From positions 1-64,000 of the forward strand of contig NZ_ARZY01000020.1 of the NCBI RefSeq assembly GCF_000568405.1: a stretch of 64,000 nucleotides of DNA, written 5' to 3'. The stretch is from Catenovulum agarivorans DS-2 (GTDB taxonomy: Bacteria; Pseudomonadota; Gammaproteobacteria; Enterobacterales; Alteromonadaceae). The position numbers and the translations under genes were made by a program. A model generated the notes under the pieces. That model was not told the origin of the DNA and made no database searches. It saw only the letters and a program-made list of their open reading frames with translations. Each line of letters begins with the position of its first letter. Positions within the stretch are counted from its first letter, which is position 1. Shown piece after piece: positions 1 to 8,348 of this stretch.

Positions 1-1
1 G

Positions 2-544
2 GCGGGTGATCGTGAGCGAGCCGCAAATGCATACGCGGGTGACATTATCGGTTTGCATAACCATGGAACCATTCAAATCGGAGATACCTTCACCCAAGGT
101 GAAAAGCTGAAATTTAGTGGCATTCCCAACTTTGCGCCAGAATTGTTCCGCCGCATTCGCCTAAAAGACCCTTTGAAACAAAAACAGTTATTAAAGGGAT
201 TGGTCCAATTATCGGAAGAGGGAGCTGTACAGGTGTTTAGACCATTGACCACTAATGACCTGATTGTAGGTGCAGTTGGTGTGCTCCAGTTTGATGTGGT
301 TGTACAACGGCTAAAATCTGAATACAACGTTGACGCTATTTATGAATCAATCAACGTAGCGACAGCGCGTTGGGTATGCAGCAAAGATACGAAAAAATTT
401 GAAGAGTTTAAGCGAAAAGCAGAAGCTAATTTGGCGTTAGATGGTGGTGATAACTTAACCTATATTGCGCCAACTATGGTTAATCTAAGTCTGGCACAAG
501 AGCGTTACCCAGATGTTGATTTCCAGCAAACGCGAGAGCATTAA
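2..544 (+). CDS. prfC: Peptide chain release factor 3 (RF3), C-terminal part, 5' truncated by window edge
   Basis: RF3 is a GTPase that recycles RF1/RF2 from the ribosome after termination. Only the C-terminal 180 residues are present; the open frame reads through the left edge ([17 protein letters not shown]), so the internal ATG at 53 is not the start. The segments [36 protein letters not shown] and [17 protein letters not shown] are characteristic of RF3 domains II and III, and the G domain lies outside the window. The gene ends 9 bp before argS. Confidence 0.95.
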   Translation, partial: AGDRERAANAYAGDIIGLHNHGTIQIGDTFTQGEKLKFSGIPNFAPELFRRIRLKDPLKQKQLLKGLVQLSEEGAVQVFRPLTTNDLIVGAVGVLQFDVVVQRLKSEYNVDAIYESINVATARWVCSKDTKKFEEFKRKAEANLALDGGDNLTYIAPTMVNLSLAQERYPDVDFQQTREH

Positions 545-553
545 GGTAGATAC

Positions 554-2293
554 ATGAAACTAAAACAATTATTGGCAGAAAAAATCCACACTGCTATGCA
601 AGCTGCTGGAATACCAGCCGAGCATGGTCCGCATATTGCGTTATCTAAGCAAGCTCAATTTGGTGACTATCAAGCCAATGGAATATTAGGGGCTGCTAAA
701 CAATTAAAAACCAATCCTCGCGCGCTGGCCCAACAAGTTTTGGAAAAGCTAGATATTTCAGAGATAGCCAGCAAAGTTGAAATTGCTGGCCCTGGGTTTA
801 TCAATATATTTCTTTCACAGTCTTGGCTGTCTGAAAACCTAAATGCGTATATACAAGATAGCCGCTGTGGTGTTGAACAGAGCCAAAAACCACTTACTTG
901 TGTGGTTGACTACTCTTCACCTAACCTCGCGAAAGAAATGCACGTTGGTCATTTACGTTCGACGATTATCGGTGATGCAGTTGTTAGAGCGCTAGAGTTC
1001 CAAGGACATAAGGTGATTCGCCAAAACCACATGGGTGATTGGGGAACACAATTTGGTATGTTAATCGCGCATTTAGAGACAATTTTAGCAGATAACTCGG
1101 TTGCAGAAGTGGCTCTGTCTGACCTAGAGACTTTTTATCGTGAAGCGAAAAAACGTTTTGATGAAGATGAAAATTTTGCTAATACAGCACGCGACTATGT
1201 CGTTAAGTTACAAAGTGGTGATGCAAAATGCTTAGAATTATGGCAACAGTTTATTGATATTTCTGTTTCGCATAGCGAAGAAGTATACAAGAAACTCAAT
1301 GTAACTCTGACTCGAGAAGATATTCGTCCAGAGAGTGCCTATAACGAAATGTTACAAGGCATAGTTGACGAACTTCAGCAGCAAGGTTTAGCCGTAGAAG
1401 ACCAAGGTGCGCAAGTCGTATTCTTACAAGAACTGGCTGACAAAGAAGGCAACCCTTCGCCAGTCATTATTCAAAAATCTGGCGGCGGCTTCTTATATGC
1501 AACCACAGACTTAGCCGCGTTAAAATATCGTGGCCAAGTACTAAAAGCTGACCGTAACTTATACTTTATCGATGCGCGCCAGTCATTGCATATGCAGCAG
1601 GTGTTTACCCTTGCGAAAAAAGCTGGATTTGTCGATCAAGATATGAGTTTGGAACATCACGCATTCGGCACTATGATGGGAAGTGATGGTAAACCATTTA
1701 AAACTCGTTCAGGTGGTACAGTCAAGCTGGTTGAGTTGTTAGACGAATCTGTTTCGCGCGCCAAAGCGCTGATCGCGCAAAGAGCAACAGACATGTCTGA
1801 AAAAGAGCAGCAGCAAATCGCCGAAGTTGTTGGTATTGGTGCTGTGAAATTTGCTGACTTATCTAAACACAGAACCAGTGACTATATCTTTAACTGGGAT
1901 AGTATGCTGAGTTTTGACGGTGCAACTGCACCTTACCTTCAATATGCGTATACTCGGGTTAAATCAATATTTGCCAAGGCTGGTGTTGAACTAGAACAGG
2001 TCAATGGTCCTATCGCAATTGAAGCAGAGCAAGAGCGTATATTAGCGCTTAAGCTTTTGCAGTTCGAAGACACGTTAGAACTGGTCACAGCAGAGGCTCA
2101 TCCTCACGTGTTGTGTCAATATCTATTTGAATTGGCCAGCGCTTTTATGAGTTTCTATGAAGCGTGTCCAATTTTGAAATCAGACGTTGAACCACAAACC
2201 AAGCAAAGTCGTTTAGCGCTTAGTCGTTGGACCGCGAGTGTTATTAAACAAGGTTTAACCTTGTTGGGCATCGAAACGACCGAAAAAATGTAG
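554..2293 (+). CDS. argS: Arginyl-tRNA synthetase
   Basis: A class I aminoacyl-tRNA synthetase that charges tRNA-Arg in the cytoplasm. The 579 residues match the usual length. The N-terminal tRNA-binding domain (about 1-90) precedes the HIGH-type motif HVGH in [18 protein letters not shown] (near residue 130). [17 protein letters not shown] lies in the region where other class I enzymes carry KMSKS, which many ArgRS lack. The C-terminal anticodon-binding DALR domain includes [14 protein letters not shown] Shine-Dalgarno-like AAGGT lies just before ATG 554. The gene follows prfC closely and is followed by a perfect hairpin at 2309-2345. Confidence 0.97.
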   Translation: MKLKQLLAEKIHTAMQAAGIPAEHGPHIALSKQAQFGDYQANGILGAAKQLKTNPRALAQQVLEKLDISEIASKVEIAGPGFINIFLSQSWLSENLNAYIQDSRCGVEQSQKPLTCVVDYSSPNLAKEMHVGHLRSTIIGDAVVRALEFQGHKVIRQNHMGDWGTQFGMLIAHLETILADNSVAEVALSDLETFYREAKKRFDEDENFANTARDYVVKLQSGDAKCLELWQQFIDISVSHSEEVYKKLNVTLTREDIRPESAYNEMLQGIVDELQQQGLAVEDQGAQVVFLQELADKEGNPSPVIIQKSGGGFLYATTDLAALKYRGQVLKADRNLYFIDARQSLHMQQVFTLAKKAGFVDQDMSLEHHAFGTMMGSDGKPFKTRSGGTVKLVELLDESVSRAKALIAQRATDMSEKEQQQIAEVVGIGAVKFADLSKHRTSDYIFNWDSMLSFDGATAPYLQYAYTRVKSIFAKAGVELEQVNGPIAIEAEQERILALKLLQFEDTLELVTAEAHPHVLCQYLFELASAFMSFYEACPILKSDVEPQTKQSRLALSRWTASVIKQGLTLLGIETTEKM

Positions 2294-2308
2294 CTGGCAT
2301 AGCTATTT

Positions 2309-2345
2309 GTTAACAAACGCAAACTGACAGCTTGCGTTTGTTAAC
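2309..2345 (+). terminator. Perfect 14-bp inverted repeat after argS (possible terminator or processing hairpin)
   Basis: GTTAACAAACGCAA (2309-2322) is separated by 9 nt from its exact reverse complement (2332-2345). It sits 16 bp after the argS stop. There is no run of T directly after the stem, so it is not a textbook Rho-independent terminator; a T5 stretch follows only about 20 nt later. It may act as an mRNA 3' end stabiliser or a factor-dependent terminator. Confidence 0.5.
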
Positions 2346-2762
2346 CCAAACGCACTTAAACGCTTTTTGTTCGTTAATAACTTTTCTCAATTTAGTATTC
2401 TCGTTTACATCTTAAACGAATAAGAACTTTTCCTAAGGTTGCATGTCGGCTGAAGTGGCTAAAAAATGACCGTTGTTGTTTTTGGATTGGCTATTTTTAG
2501 AACAAATTAATCACTTTTGTTAATCAGAGTGAAAAAAATAGCCAAAATATTACGTATTTATAGAAAATTCTTTGCATTCTACCGTAGATTTTAGCTAAGA
2601 TTTACCTGCGTCTATATAAAGTGATTCTGATGATCGGGTTTTTAGTGCGAGACTTCGAGCAAACAGACTCCAACAAGTAAGTGGCTCGGTACAATATATT
2701 AGACTTTGTACCCAAGCTAAGTATGTTCCAAACAATTTTAATTATTGGGAATCGTGTCAAAG
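2346..2762 (+). promoter_or_regulatory. Gene-free leader between argS and the TonB operon, with inverted repeats
   Basis: This 417-bp AT-rich stretch holds no convincing gene. It contains a small palindrome TCGTTTA-N5-TAAACGA (2401-2419), a perfect 12-bp inverted repeat TTGGCTATTTTT (2487-2498) / AAAAATAGCCAA (2534-2545), and inside that repeat two direct copies of TTAATCA. A weak sigma-70-like pair TTGCAT (2572-2577) and TAAGAT (2596-2601), 18 bp apart, could drive the downstream operon. I see no clear Fur box. The reading frames here are short and overlap the DUF3450 start. Confidence 0.4.
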
Positions 2763-3524
2763 ATGATAAAGAGCAAAAAACTCGCTTCTGCTATTGCTGT
2801 TGCATGTGCAATGTCACTGCCTACAGTAGTTTCAGCAGACCAGGTGGAAAACCTGCACAAAGAAGAGCGTGCTATTCATGATGCAGCAGTCAAATCTCAA
2901 AAACGTGTAGATTCGTATTTTGAGCAATCAATCGACTTACTAAGTGAATATCGCCAAGTTGTAGATGAAACTGATAACTTGCGCATGTACAATGATCATG
3001 TTCAAAAATTGGTTAACAACCAAGAGAAATTGATCGCTTCCCTACAAGGTCAAATTGACAGCATTGAAGATACAAAAAAGGGTGTTGTCCCTTTAATGTA
3101 CAAAATGCTTGATTCGTTAGAGAAATTCATTGAATTAGACATTCCAATTGAAGTTGAAACACGTAAAGAACGTGTAGCTCGTATTCGTGAGTTAATGAGC
3201 GAACCAAACATCACAACTTCAGAGCGTTATCGCCAAGTACTTGAAGCATACCAAATCGAAAATGATTATGGTTCTGCTATGTCTGCTTACCAAGGCAAGC
3301 TAAATGACATCACTGTAGATATGGTTCATATTGGCCGTGTTGCATTGTTAGCACAGTCTTTAGACCTTAAAAATTCTTGGGTGTGGGATAACACAGCAAG
3401 AGATTGGGTTAAGTTAGGTGAAGAGTACAACAAGCCAGTAACTAAGGTTATTCGTATGGCTAAGAAGCAAATTGCACCTGATCTATTAGAAGTGCCAGTA
3501 TTTGCCGCGGAGAGTGCAGAATAA
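2763..3524 (+). CDS. DUF3450 periplasmic coiled-coil protein of the TonB2/TtpC cluster
   Basis: The first gene of a six-gene TonB operon. DUF3450 proteins are regularly encoded next to ExbB/TtpC systems in marine gammaproteobacteria; their biochemical role is not established. The predicted 253-residue product has a signal peptide (basic MIKSKK, hydrophobic core, cleavage near VVSA-DQ) and a helical coiled-coil region (about 25-120). I chose ATG 2763 over upstream TTG 2745 and GTG 2754 because it gives a compact signal peptide and leaves GGGA about 12 nt upstream. The stop overlaps the next ATG (TAATG), which indicates translational coupling. Confidence 0.8.
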   Translation: MIKSKKLASAIAVACAMSLPTVVSADQVENLHKEERAIHDAAVKSQKRVDSYFEQSIDLLSEYRQVVDETDNLRMYNDHVQKLVNNQEKLIASLQGQIDSIEDTKKGVVPLMYKMLDSLEKFIELDIPIEVETRKERVARIRELMSEPNITTSERYRQVLEAYQIENDYGSAMSAYQGKLNDITVDMVHIGRVALLAQSLDLKNSWVWDNTARDWVKLGEEYNKPVTKVIRMAKKQIAPDLLEVPVFAAESAE

Positions 3525-4885
3525 TGAAACAATTAAAAACAATTCTAACTGCTTCAGCTATTGCATTGTCAACAATGACTTTTGGTGCCTATGCAAACAC
3601 AGCTGCATTGGACCAGCTATTACAAGAAGTAAAAGCTGACCGTATATCAGAAGCTAAAATCAACAAGTCTCGTGAAGCTGAATTCAGAGCAGCACGTGAT
3701 CAAAAGCAAGCTTTATTAAACAAAGCTAAAAAAGAGTTAGCAGACGAGCAAGCTCGCCAAAAGAGCTTACAGCAAACTTTTACTGACAACGAAAAACGTA
3801 TCACTGACAAAACTAAAGAGTTAGATGATGCAAAAGGTACGTTAGGTGAAATGTTTGGTGTGGTACGTCAAGCTTCAGGTGAAACTGTTGGCCGTATCGC
3901 AACTTCAATCATCAGTGCTCAACCTGCATATGCAAACCGTACTGAGTTATTAGCAAAATTAGCTGAAGCAAAAGAGCTACCTAAACTTGCTGAATTAGAA
4001 GAATTATGGTTTGCATTGCAAACTGAAATGACTGAGTCAGCTAAAGTTGTTAAGTTCGATGCGAACGTTGTTGCTTTAGACGGTTCAGAATCAGTTCAAA
4101 CAGTTACTCGTGTAGGTGCTTTCAACTTATTAAGTAACGATGCTTACTTAAAATACAACTCTGAAAGTAACCAAATCGAACCATTAGGTCGTCAACCTGA
4201 AGGTCACATGGTTGCAACTGTAGCTGATTTCAACGGCACATCTAGCGGCTATGCGAGCCTATTCCTTGACCCTTCACGTGGTGCAATTCTTGATATCTTC
4301 AAGCAAAAAGCAACATTAGAAGAGCGTTATCATCAAGGTGGTGTACCAGGTTATGTAATCACGGTTGTATTATTGTTCGGTATCTTGATTTCAGTTGAAC
4401 GTTTCATCACTTTAACAGTAGTTGGTGCGAAGATCCGTGGTCAGTTAAAAGACTTGAGTAACCCTCGTGAAAATAACCCGCTTGGTCGAATCTTAGGTGT
4501 ATATGCGAGCAACAAGAACGTAGATACTGAAACCTTAGAGTTAAAATTAGACGAAGCTATCTTGCGTGAAACGCCAAGAATTGAGCGTGGCGTTAACGTC
4601 ATCAAGATTTTGGCAGCTATCGCACCGTTATTAGGTCTACTAGGTACAGTAACAGGTATGATTGGTACCTTCCAATCAATCACATTGTTCGGTACAGGTG
4701 ACCCTAAAATCATGGCGGGTGATATCTCAATGGCATTGGTAACCACTGCGCAAGGTCTTATTGCAGCATTACCATTGATTTTCTTACACAGCATTACAGC
4801 AGCTAAGAGCAAATCTATCGTCCATGTACTAGAAGAGCAAAGTGCTGGTATTGTAGCTTCTCACGCGGAGAAGGAGCGAGCATAA
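3524..4885 (+). CDS. ttpC: TtpC-like MotA/TolQ/ExbB proton-channel family protein
   Basis: This 453-residue protein has a signal peptide (cleavage near AYA-NTA, residue 24), a long periplasmic coiled-coil region (about 28-120), a further periplasmic segment, and a C-terminal MotA/TolQ/ExbB domain with membrane segments near 276-295, 360-385 (APLLGLLGTVTGMIGTF) and 403-425. This is the TtpC architecture, needed with ExbB2, ExbD2 and TonB2 for siderophore uptake in Vibrio (family knowledge). It lies between DUF3450 (1-bp overlap) and exbB (1-bp gap), so the whole set is probably one transcript. The ligand served is not visible from the sequence. Confidence 0.88.
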   Translation: MKQLKTILTASAIALSTMTFGAYANTAALDQLLQEVKADRISEAKINKSREAEFRAARDQKQALLNKAKKELADEQARQKSLQQTFTDNEKRITDKTKELDDAKGTLGEMFGVVRQASGETVGRIATSIISAQPAYANRTELLAKLAEAKELPKLAELEELWFALQTEMTESAKVVKFDANVVALDGSESVQTVTRVGAFNLLSNDAYLKYNSESNQIEPLGRQPEGHMVATVADFNGTSSGYASLFLDPSRGAILDIFKQKATLEERYHQGGVPGYVITVVLLFGILISVERFITLTVVGAKIRGQLKDLSNPRENNPLGRILGVYASNKNVDTETLELKLDEAILRETPRIERGVNVIKILAAIAPLLGLLGTVTGMIGTFQSITLFGTGDPKIMAGDISMALVTTAQGLIAALPLIFLHSITAAKSKSIVHVLEEQSAGIVASHAEKERA

Positions 4886-4886
4886 G

Positions 4887-5411
4887 ATGTTATACCTGAT
4901 AGAACTTTGGGAAACTGTCAGGGGATTTATATCAACCGGGGGCGACGTATTATGGATCGTCTTCGGGGTGCTAGCTATCATGTGGATTCTGATGATTGAG
5001 CGCTATTGGTTTATGTTTATCGAATTTCCAACAATTCGTAAAAACATTATCGAGCGCTGGGATTCACGAGAAGATACGACCTCCTGGTATGCACACAGAG
5101 TGCGTGATGCCTGGATTTCGGAAGCATCAGAATTGCTGAACGCCAGAATTCTTTTGATTAAAACCCTAGTAGCAGTTTGTCCTTTAATCGGATTGTTCGG
5201 TACGGTAACAGGCATGATTTCAGTTTTCGAAGTAATGGCTGTTTCTGGTACAGGTAACCCACGCTTAATGGCATCGGGTATTTCCATGGCAACAATTCCA
5301 ACTATGGCTGGAATGGTTGCAGCGCTTTCTGGGGTCTTTTTCAGCTCTAGAATTGAAACACGCGTTCGAGTGGAAGTGGAAAAGTTAGTGGATAGTTTGC
5401 CACATCATTAG
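4887..5411 (+). CDS. exbB: Biopolymer transport protein ExbB (TonB2-type)
   Basis: The inner-membrane proton-channel subunit that energises TonB with ExbD. The product has 174 residues, shorter than classic ExbB, as is usual in TonB2 clusters. Three membrane segments are visible: near 15-35 (VLWIVFGVLAIMWILMI), 85-115 (VAVCPLIGLFGTVTGMISVF) and 130-150. The GLFGTVTGMI motif is the conserved channel-lining segment. It starts one base after ttpC ends and precedes exbD by 11 bp. Confidence 0.92.
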   Translation: MLYLIELWETVRGFISTGGDVLWIVFGVLAIMWILMIERYWFMFIEFPTIRKNIIERWDSREDTTSWYAHRVRDAWISEASELLNARILLIKTLVAVCPLIGLFGTVTGMISVFEVMAVSGTGNPRLMASGISMATIPTMAGMVAALSGVFFSSRIETRVRVEVEKLVDSLPHH

Positions 5412-5422
5412 AGAGAATTATT

Positions 5423-5824
5423 ATGGCACGTAGACATCGCCGAGAAGAAGAAGATGCAGCGATCGACATGACGCCGATGCTTGACATCGTATTTATCATG
5501 TTGATCTTCTTTATCGTAACGACCTCGTTTGTAAAAGAGGCCGGTATACAAGTAGATAAACCAAAATCTGATCAATCATCTAAGCCACCTAAAAACTCGA
5601 ATATTTTCATTGCTATCAGTGAAAATGGTGATATTTGGATGGACAAACGTATGGTTGATGTAGAGCGTGTTCAAGCTAACTTGGAAAAAATGTTAGCTGA
5701 GCAGCCTTCGGAAGCAGTTATTGTACAGGCAGATAAAGAAGCGAAACATGGCAAGGTAATGAAAGTCATGGATCAAATCAAAGCGGCCGGTATAGATAAA
5801 ATAGTAGTAGCGGGGAAGAAGTAA
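5423..5824 (+). CDS. exbD: Biopolymer transport protein ExbD
   Basis: An inner-membrane partner of ExbB with one membrane span and a periplasmic domain. The 133-residue product starts with a basic/acidic cytoplasmic tail, then DMTPMLDIVFIMLIFFIVTT, in which Asp21 corresponds to the essential transmembrane proton-carrying aspartate of the ExbD/TolR family. The periplasmic part (about 45-133) ends in the typical VMDQIKAAGIDKIVVAGKK helix-strand. It lies in the same operon and ends 1 bp before tonB. Confidence 0.94.
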   Translation: MARRHRREEEDAAIDMTPMLDIVFIMLIFFIVTTSFVKEAGIQVDKPKSDQSSKPPKNSNIFIAISENGDIWMDKRMVDVERVQANLEKMLAEQPSEAVIVQADKEAKHGKVMKVMDQIKAAGIDKIVVAGKK

Positions 5825-5825
5825 T

Positions 5826-6440
5826 ATGATCCGCCTACTGTTATCTATACCAATAGGCATCGCGATAACATTCGGCCTGTTTGTACTGATGGCAGAGTTG
5901 ATTGCAAACAATCAGAGCGGCCCTGAAAAGGGTGAAGAAGCTCCGCGAATTGAAATCGTGATGAATAAACCGTCGGACTCTGTACAACAACGTACTAGGA
6001 CGCCACCTCCGCCTCCGCCGCCACCACAGTCTCCGCCTCCGCCTCAACAGGCTGAGCCAGAGACCACTAAAGCAGATGCTGGTGGTATTAACCTGGATGT
6101 TCCAAATGTGAACACAGGTGGTGTGGATGTAGGGATTGGCGACATTAGTGGTGCGTTGATGAAAGATGGTGACGCAACACCAATTGTCCGGATTGAACCT
6201 CGTTATCCTGCGCAAGCAGCTCGAGATGGAATTGAAGGCTGGGTTGAATTAAGTTTCACAATCGATGAAGTCGGTGGCGTAATCGATGTGGATGTTATCA
6301 ACTCGGAGCCAAGACGTATATTCGACCGTGAAGCGAAAAAAGCCTTGGCGAAATGGAAATACAAACCAAAAATTGTTGATGGTAAACCAGTTAAGCAGCC
6401 TGGATTAACAGTGCGTCTTGACTTTACCTTGGCTAAGTAA
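5826..6440 (+). CDS. tonB: TonB energy-transducing protein (short TonB2 type)
   Basis: Couples proton motive force from ExbBD to outer-membrane TonB-dependent receptors. In 204 residues it has an N-terminal membrane anchor (about 4-22), a proline-rich periplasmic linker (about 58-80, runs of PPPPPPPP), and a C-terminal TonB domain from IEPRYPAQAARDGIEG to the end, with the YP motif that contacts the TonB box and the FDREAKKALAKWKYKP helix. Short TonBs of this kind are the TonB2/3 group of Vibrio and Alteromonadales. Confidence 0.94.
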   Translation: MIRLLLSIPIGIAITFGLFVLMAELIANNQSGPEKGEEAPRIEIVMNKPSDSVQQRTRTPPPPPPPPQSPPPPQQAEPETTKADAGGINLDVPNVNTGGVDVGIGDISGALMKDGDATPIVRIEPRYPAQAARDGIEGWVELSFTIDEVGGVIDVDVINSEPRRIFDREAKKALAKWKYKPKIVDGKPVKQPGLTVRLDFTLAK

Positions 6441-6505
6441 GTTTGTCTTTCGTTCAATTGAAGAAGGTTAGCTTACAGAAGTTGTGAGCTAACCCCGGAG
6501 AAAGT

Positions 6506-7780
6506 ATGAAACTCTCACGATTGATTTTGACCGCAGTTTTAGTTGGGACATCTGTAACAGGTACTATGTTACCGAGTCAGGTTGCTGCTAAAACTTTGGA
6601 AGAAAAGAAAAAAGAAAGACCTGTAGAGGTTATGTCTGAGCGTGTTGGTAAAAAGGTTGCTGAAGCAATCGACTTATTGACGGCTAACGAAGAAGAAGGC
6701 AGAGAAGCAGATCCTAAGGGTGCTATCAAGTTACTTGAAGAAATTGAGCCAAAGAAAGAGTTTGACAAAGCTTACTTAGCTCAATTGATCGGTAAGTTAT
6801 ATGCACAAGAGGGTGAGTATAAAAAAGCGATCGACAAGATCAAATACGCTGCCGAACTTGACGTTTTGAGTTGGGATGACCAAGCAGGTGTTTTAAAAGT
6901 ACTAGCTGTTTTAAGCCTCCAAGAAGAGCAATACCAAGATGCGATTGATTACTATGGTAAATGGTTTCAATTTACCGAAGAGCATGATCCATCTATCTAT
7001 ACTCACTTGGCGCTTAGTTACTATCAGTTGAAAAACTACAAGAAAACAGTTGAGCAGGCTGATCTAGCAATTAAATATGCTAAAGAGCCGAAAGCAGATC
7101 CTTACCAATTAAAAATGTCAGCTTTTGTTGATACAAAAAATTATAAGGAAGCGATTAAAGTTTGTGTTGCAGCAATTAAGCACTTCCCAGAAGATAAAAA
7201 ATGGTGGGTTCCACTCGCACAATTTTATCTAATGGAAGAAGATTATGCTCGTGCGTTGTCAACGTTTGAGTTATCAGACAAGCAAGGCTTTTTAACTAAG
7301 CCAGCGCACTACACAACGTTAGCTCAATTGTACTCTATGTATGGTATTCCGTATAAGGCGGCAACGACCATGCAAAAACATATGAATTCTGGTTTAATCG
7401 AAAAAGATGCTAAAAACTTAAGTGTTGCGGCAAATTATTTCCACCAGGCTTCTGAGTACAAAAAAGCTGCTGATACTTATTTAGCAGCGGCAAAAATCAG
7501 TAAAGACCCAGAGCATTACCGTAAAGTTGGGGATTTGTTGGCGATTGCTGAAGAGTACAAGTCAGCTGTTAATGCGTATGAAAAAGCGATTGAGTTGGGT
7601 AGCCAAAAAGAAGCAAATATTAAAGTTGCTCTGATTGAGGCCCATTTCTATCTAGGTAATTACAAGAAAGCCTATAGCTATGCGAGAGAAAGTTTGAAAA
7701 ACAAACAATACAAACGTATGGCACAAGGTTGGATTGGTTACATTAGAGATACAGCTCAACGCAAAAATGTTGATATCTAA
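6506..7780 (+). CDS. Exported TPR-repeat protein of the TonB cluster
   Basis: A 424-residue protein with a signal peptide (about 1-28, ending PSQVAAKT) followed by tandem tetratricopeptide-like helical repeats over most of its length (for example AYLAQLIGKLYAQEGEYKKA, IYTHLALSYYQLKNYKKT, SVAANYFHQASEYKKAAD). It is the last gene of the TonB operon, 65 bp after tonB with an AG-rich ribosome binding site (CCCCGGAGAAAGT). TPR proteins are a regular last member of TtpC clusters; a scaffolding role in the periplasm is inference. Confidence 0.85.
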   Translation: MKLSRLILTAVLVGTSVTGTMLPSQVAAKTLEEKKKERPVEVMSERVGKKVAEAIDLLTANEEEGREADPKGAIKLLEEIEPKKEFDKAYLAQLIGKLYAQEGEYKKAIDKIKYAAELDVLSWDDQAGVLKVLAVLSLQEEQYQDAIDYYGKWFQFTEEHDPSIYTHLALSYYQLKNYKKTVEQADLAIKYAKEPKADPYQLKMSAFVDTKNYKEAIKVCVAAIKHFPEDKKWWVPLAQFYLMEEDYARALSTFELSDKQGFLTKPAHYTTLAQLYSMYGIPYKAATTMQKHMNSGLIEKDAKNLSVAANYFHQASEYKKAADTYLAAAKISKDPEHYRKVGDLLAIAEEYKSAVNAYEKAIELGSQKEANIKVALIEAHFYLGNYKKAYSYARESLKNKQYKRMAQGWIGYIRDTAQRKNVDI

Positions 7781-7800
7781 TCTTCATTTTATTTTGACCT

Positions 7801-7828
7801 AAAAAGGAGCCGACGGCTCCTTTTTTTT
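7801..7828 (+). terminator. Rho-independent terminator of the TonB operon
   Basis: GGAGCC-GAC-GGCTCC (7806-7820) is flanked by A5 on the left and T8 on the right. It lies about 20 bp after the TPR gene stop and separates the TonB operon from the hvf operon. Confidence 0.93.
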
Positions 7829-7838
7829 GTATTTAATG

Positions 7839-7890
7839 AAAGTAAATATAAAATTGTCTGGTCTTATATGCTGACTTGAATATTTACTTT
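7839..7890 (+). promoter_or_regulatory. 11-bp inverted repeat in the hvfA upstream region
   Basis: AAAGTAAATAT (7839-7849) and its exact reverse complement ATATTTACTTT (7880-7890) enclose a 30-nt spacer between the preceding terminator and the hvfA ribosome binding site (AAGGAAGGATT). The promoter must lie in or next to this short space, so the repeat could be an operator or a leader hairpin. I cannot name a regulator. Confidence 0.45.
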
Positions 7891-7904
7891 GTTAAGGAAG
7901 GATT

Positions 7905-8348
7905 ATGAAATCACTTAAACAATCTTCGGTTGCAGCTACTTTAGGTGCGGTAGTTGTTGGTTCATTAACCGCTGCTAGCCATGCAAATACCAATACCAAC
8001 CCATTTTCAATGACTCAGCTTAGCTCTGGCTATGAGTTATCACAAACGTTAGAAGCAAAATGTGGCGAAGGTAAATGTGGTGAAGGCAAATGTGGTAGCA
8101 AAGCAGACAAAGAAGCCAAATGTGGTGAAGCCAAATGTGGTGAAGGTAAATGCGGCGGCAAAGCAGACAAAGAAGCTAAATGTGGTGAAGGTAAATGCGG
8201 CGGCAAAGCAGCCAAAGAAGCCAAATGTGGTGAAGGCAAATGCGGTGGCAAAGCAGCCAAGGAAGCCAAATGTGGTGAAGGAAAATGTGGCGGTAAAGCG
8301 AATCGAGAAGCAAAATGCGGCGAAGGCAAATGTGGTGGCAGTAAATAA
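7905..8348 (+). CDS. hvfA: HvfA-like (bufferin-type) precursor peptide with multiple EGKCG motifs
   Basis: A 147-residue exported precursor: signal peptide 1-27 (cleavage near ASHA-NTN), a short linker, then a Cys-Lys-Gly-rich tandem repeat region from about residue 48 to the end. I count 7 EGKCG and 7 EAKCG motifs, 14 Cys in all, built on a 15-residue (45-bp) unit. In the HvfA/bufferin families, EGKCG cysteines are converted by a DUF692/DUF2063 enzyme pair into copper-binding oxazolone-thioamide groups (family knowledge). The two genes directly downstream encode exactly that pair. The ribosome binding site is strong (AAGGAAGGATT before ATG). Confidence 0.88.
   Translation: MKSLKQSSVAATLGAVVVGSLTAASHANTNTNPFSMTQLSSGYELSQTLEAKCGEGKCGEGKCGSKADKEAKCGEAKCGEGKCGGKADKEAKCGEGKCGGKAAKEAKCGEGKCGGKAAKEAKCGEGKCGGKANREAKCGEGKCGGSK
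8137..8345 (+). repeat. 45-bp tandem repeat array inside hvfA
   Basis: About four to five copies of a 45-bp unit encode K-A-(A/D/N)-(K/R)-E-A-K-C-G-E-G-K-C-G-G, with silent and conservative variation between units. No stop codon occurs in the +1 frame across the array, so a second long reading frame opens through it into hvfB. Copy number is expected to vary between strains because units can be gained or lost in frame. Confidence 0.85.

Noticed and set aside
2681-2881. 66-codon frame overlapping the DUF3450 start
   Set aside because: It overlaps the signal peptide region of the better-supported DUF3450 gene in another frame and looks random.
7831-7904. Fur box or known copper-regulator box before hvfA
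   Set aside because: The inverted repeat present does not match a Fur, CueR or CopR consensus that I can recognise.
8062-8334. Long in-frame extension of hvfB beginning at ATG 8062
   Set aside because: It is the +1 frame of the hvfA repeat array (Lys-Ala-Asn-Val-Val repeats) and has no counterpart in the DUF692 family; openness follows from the repeat composition.
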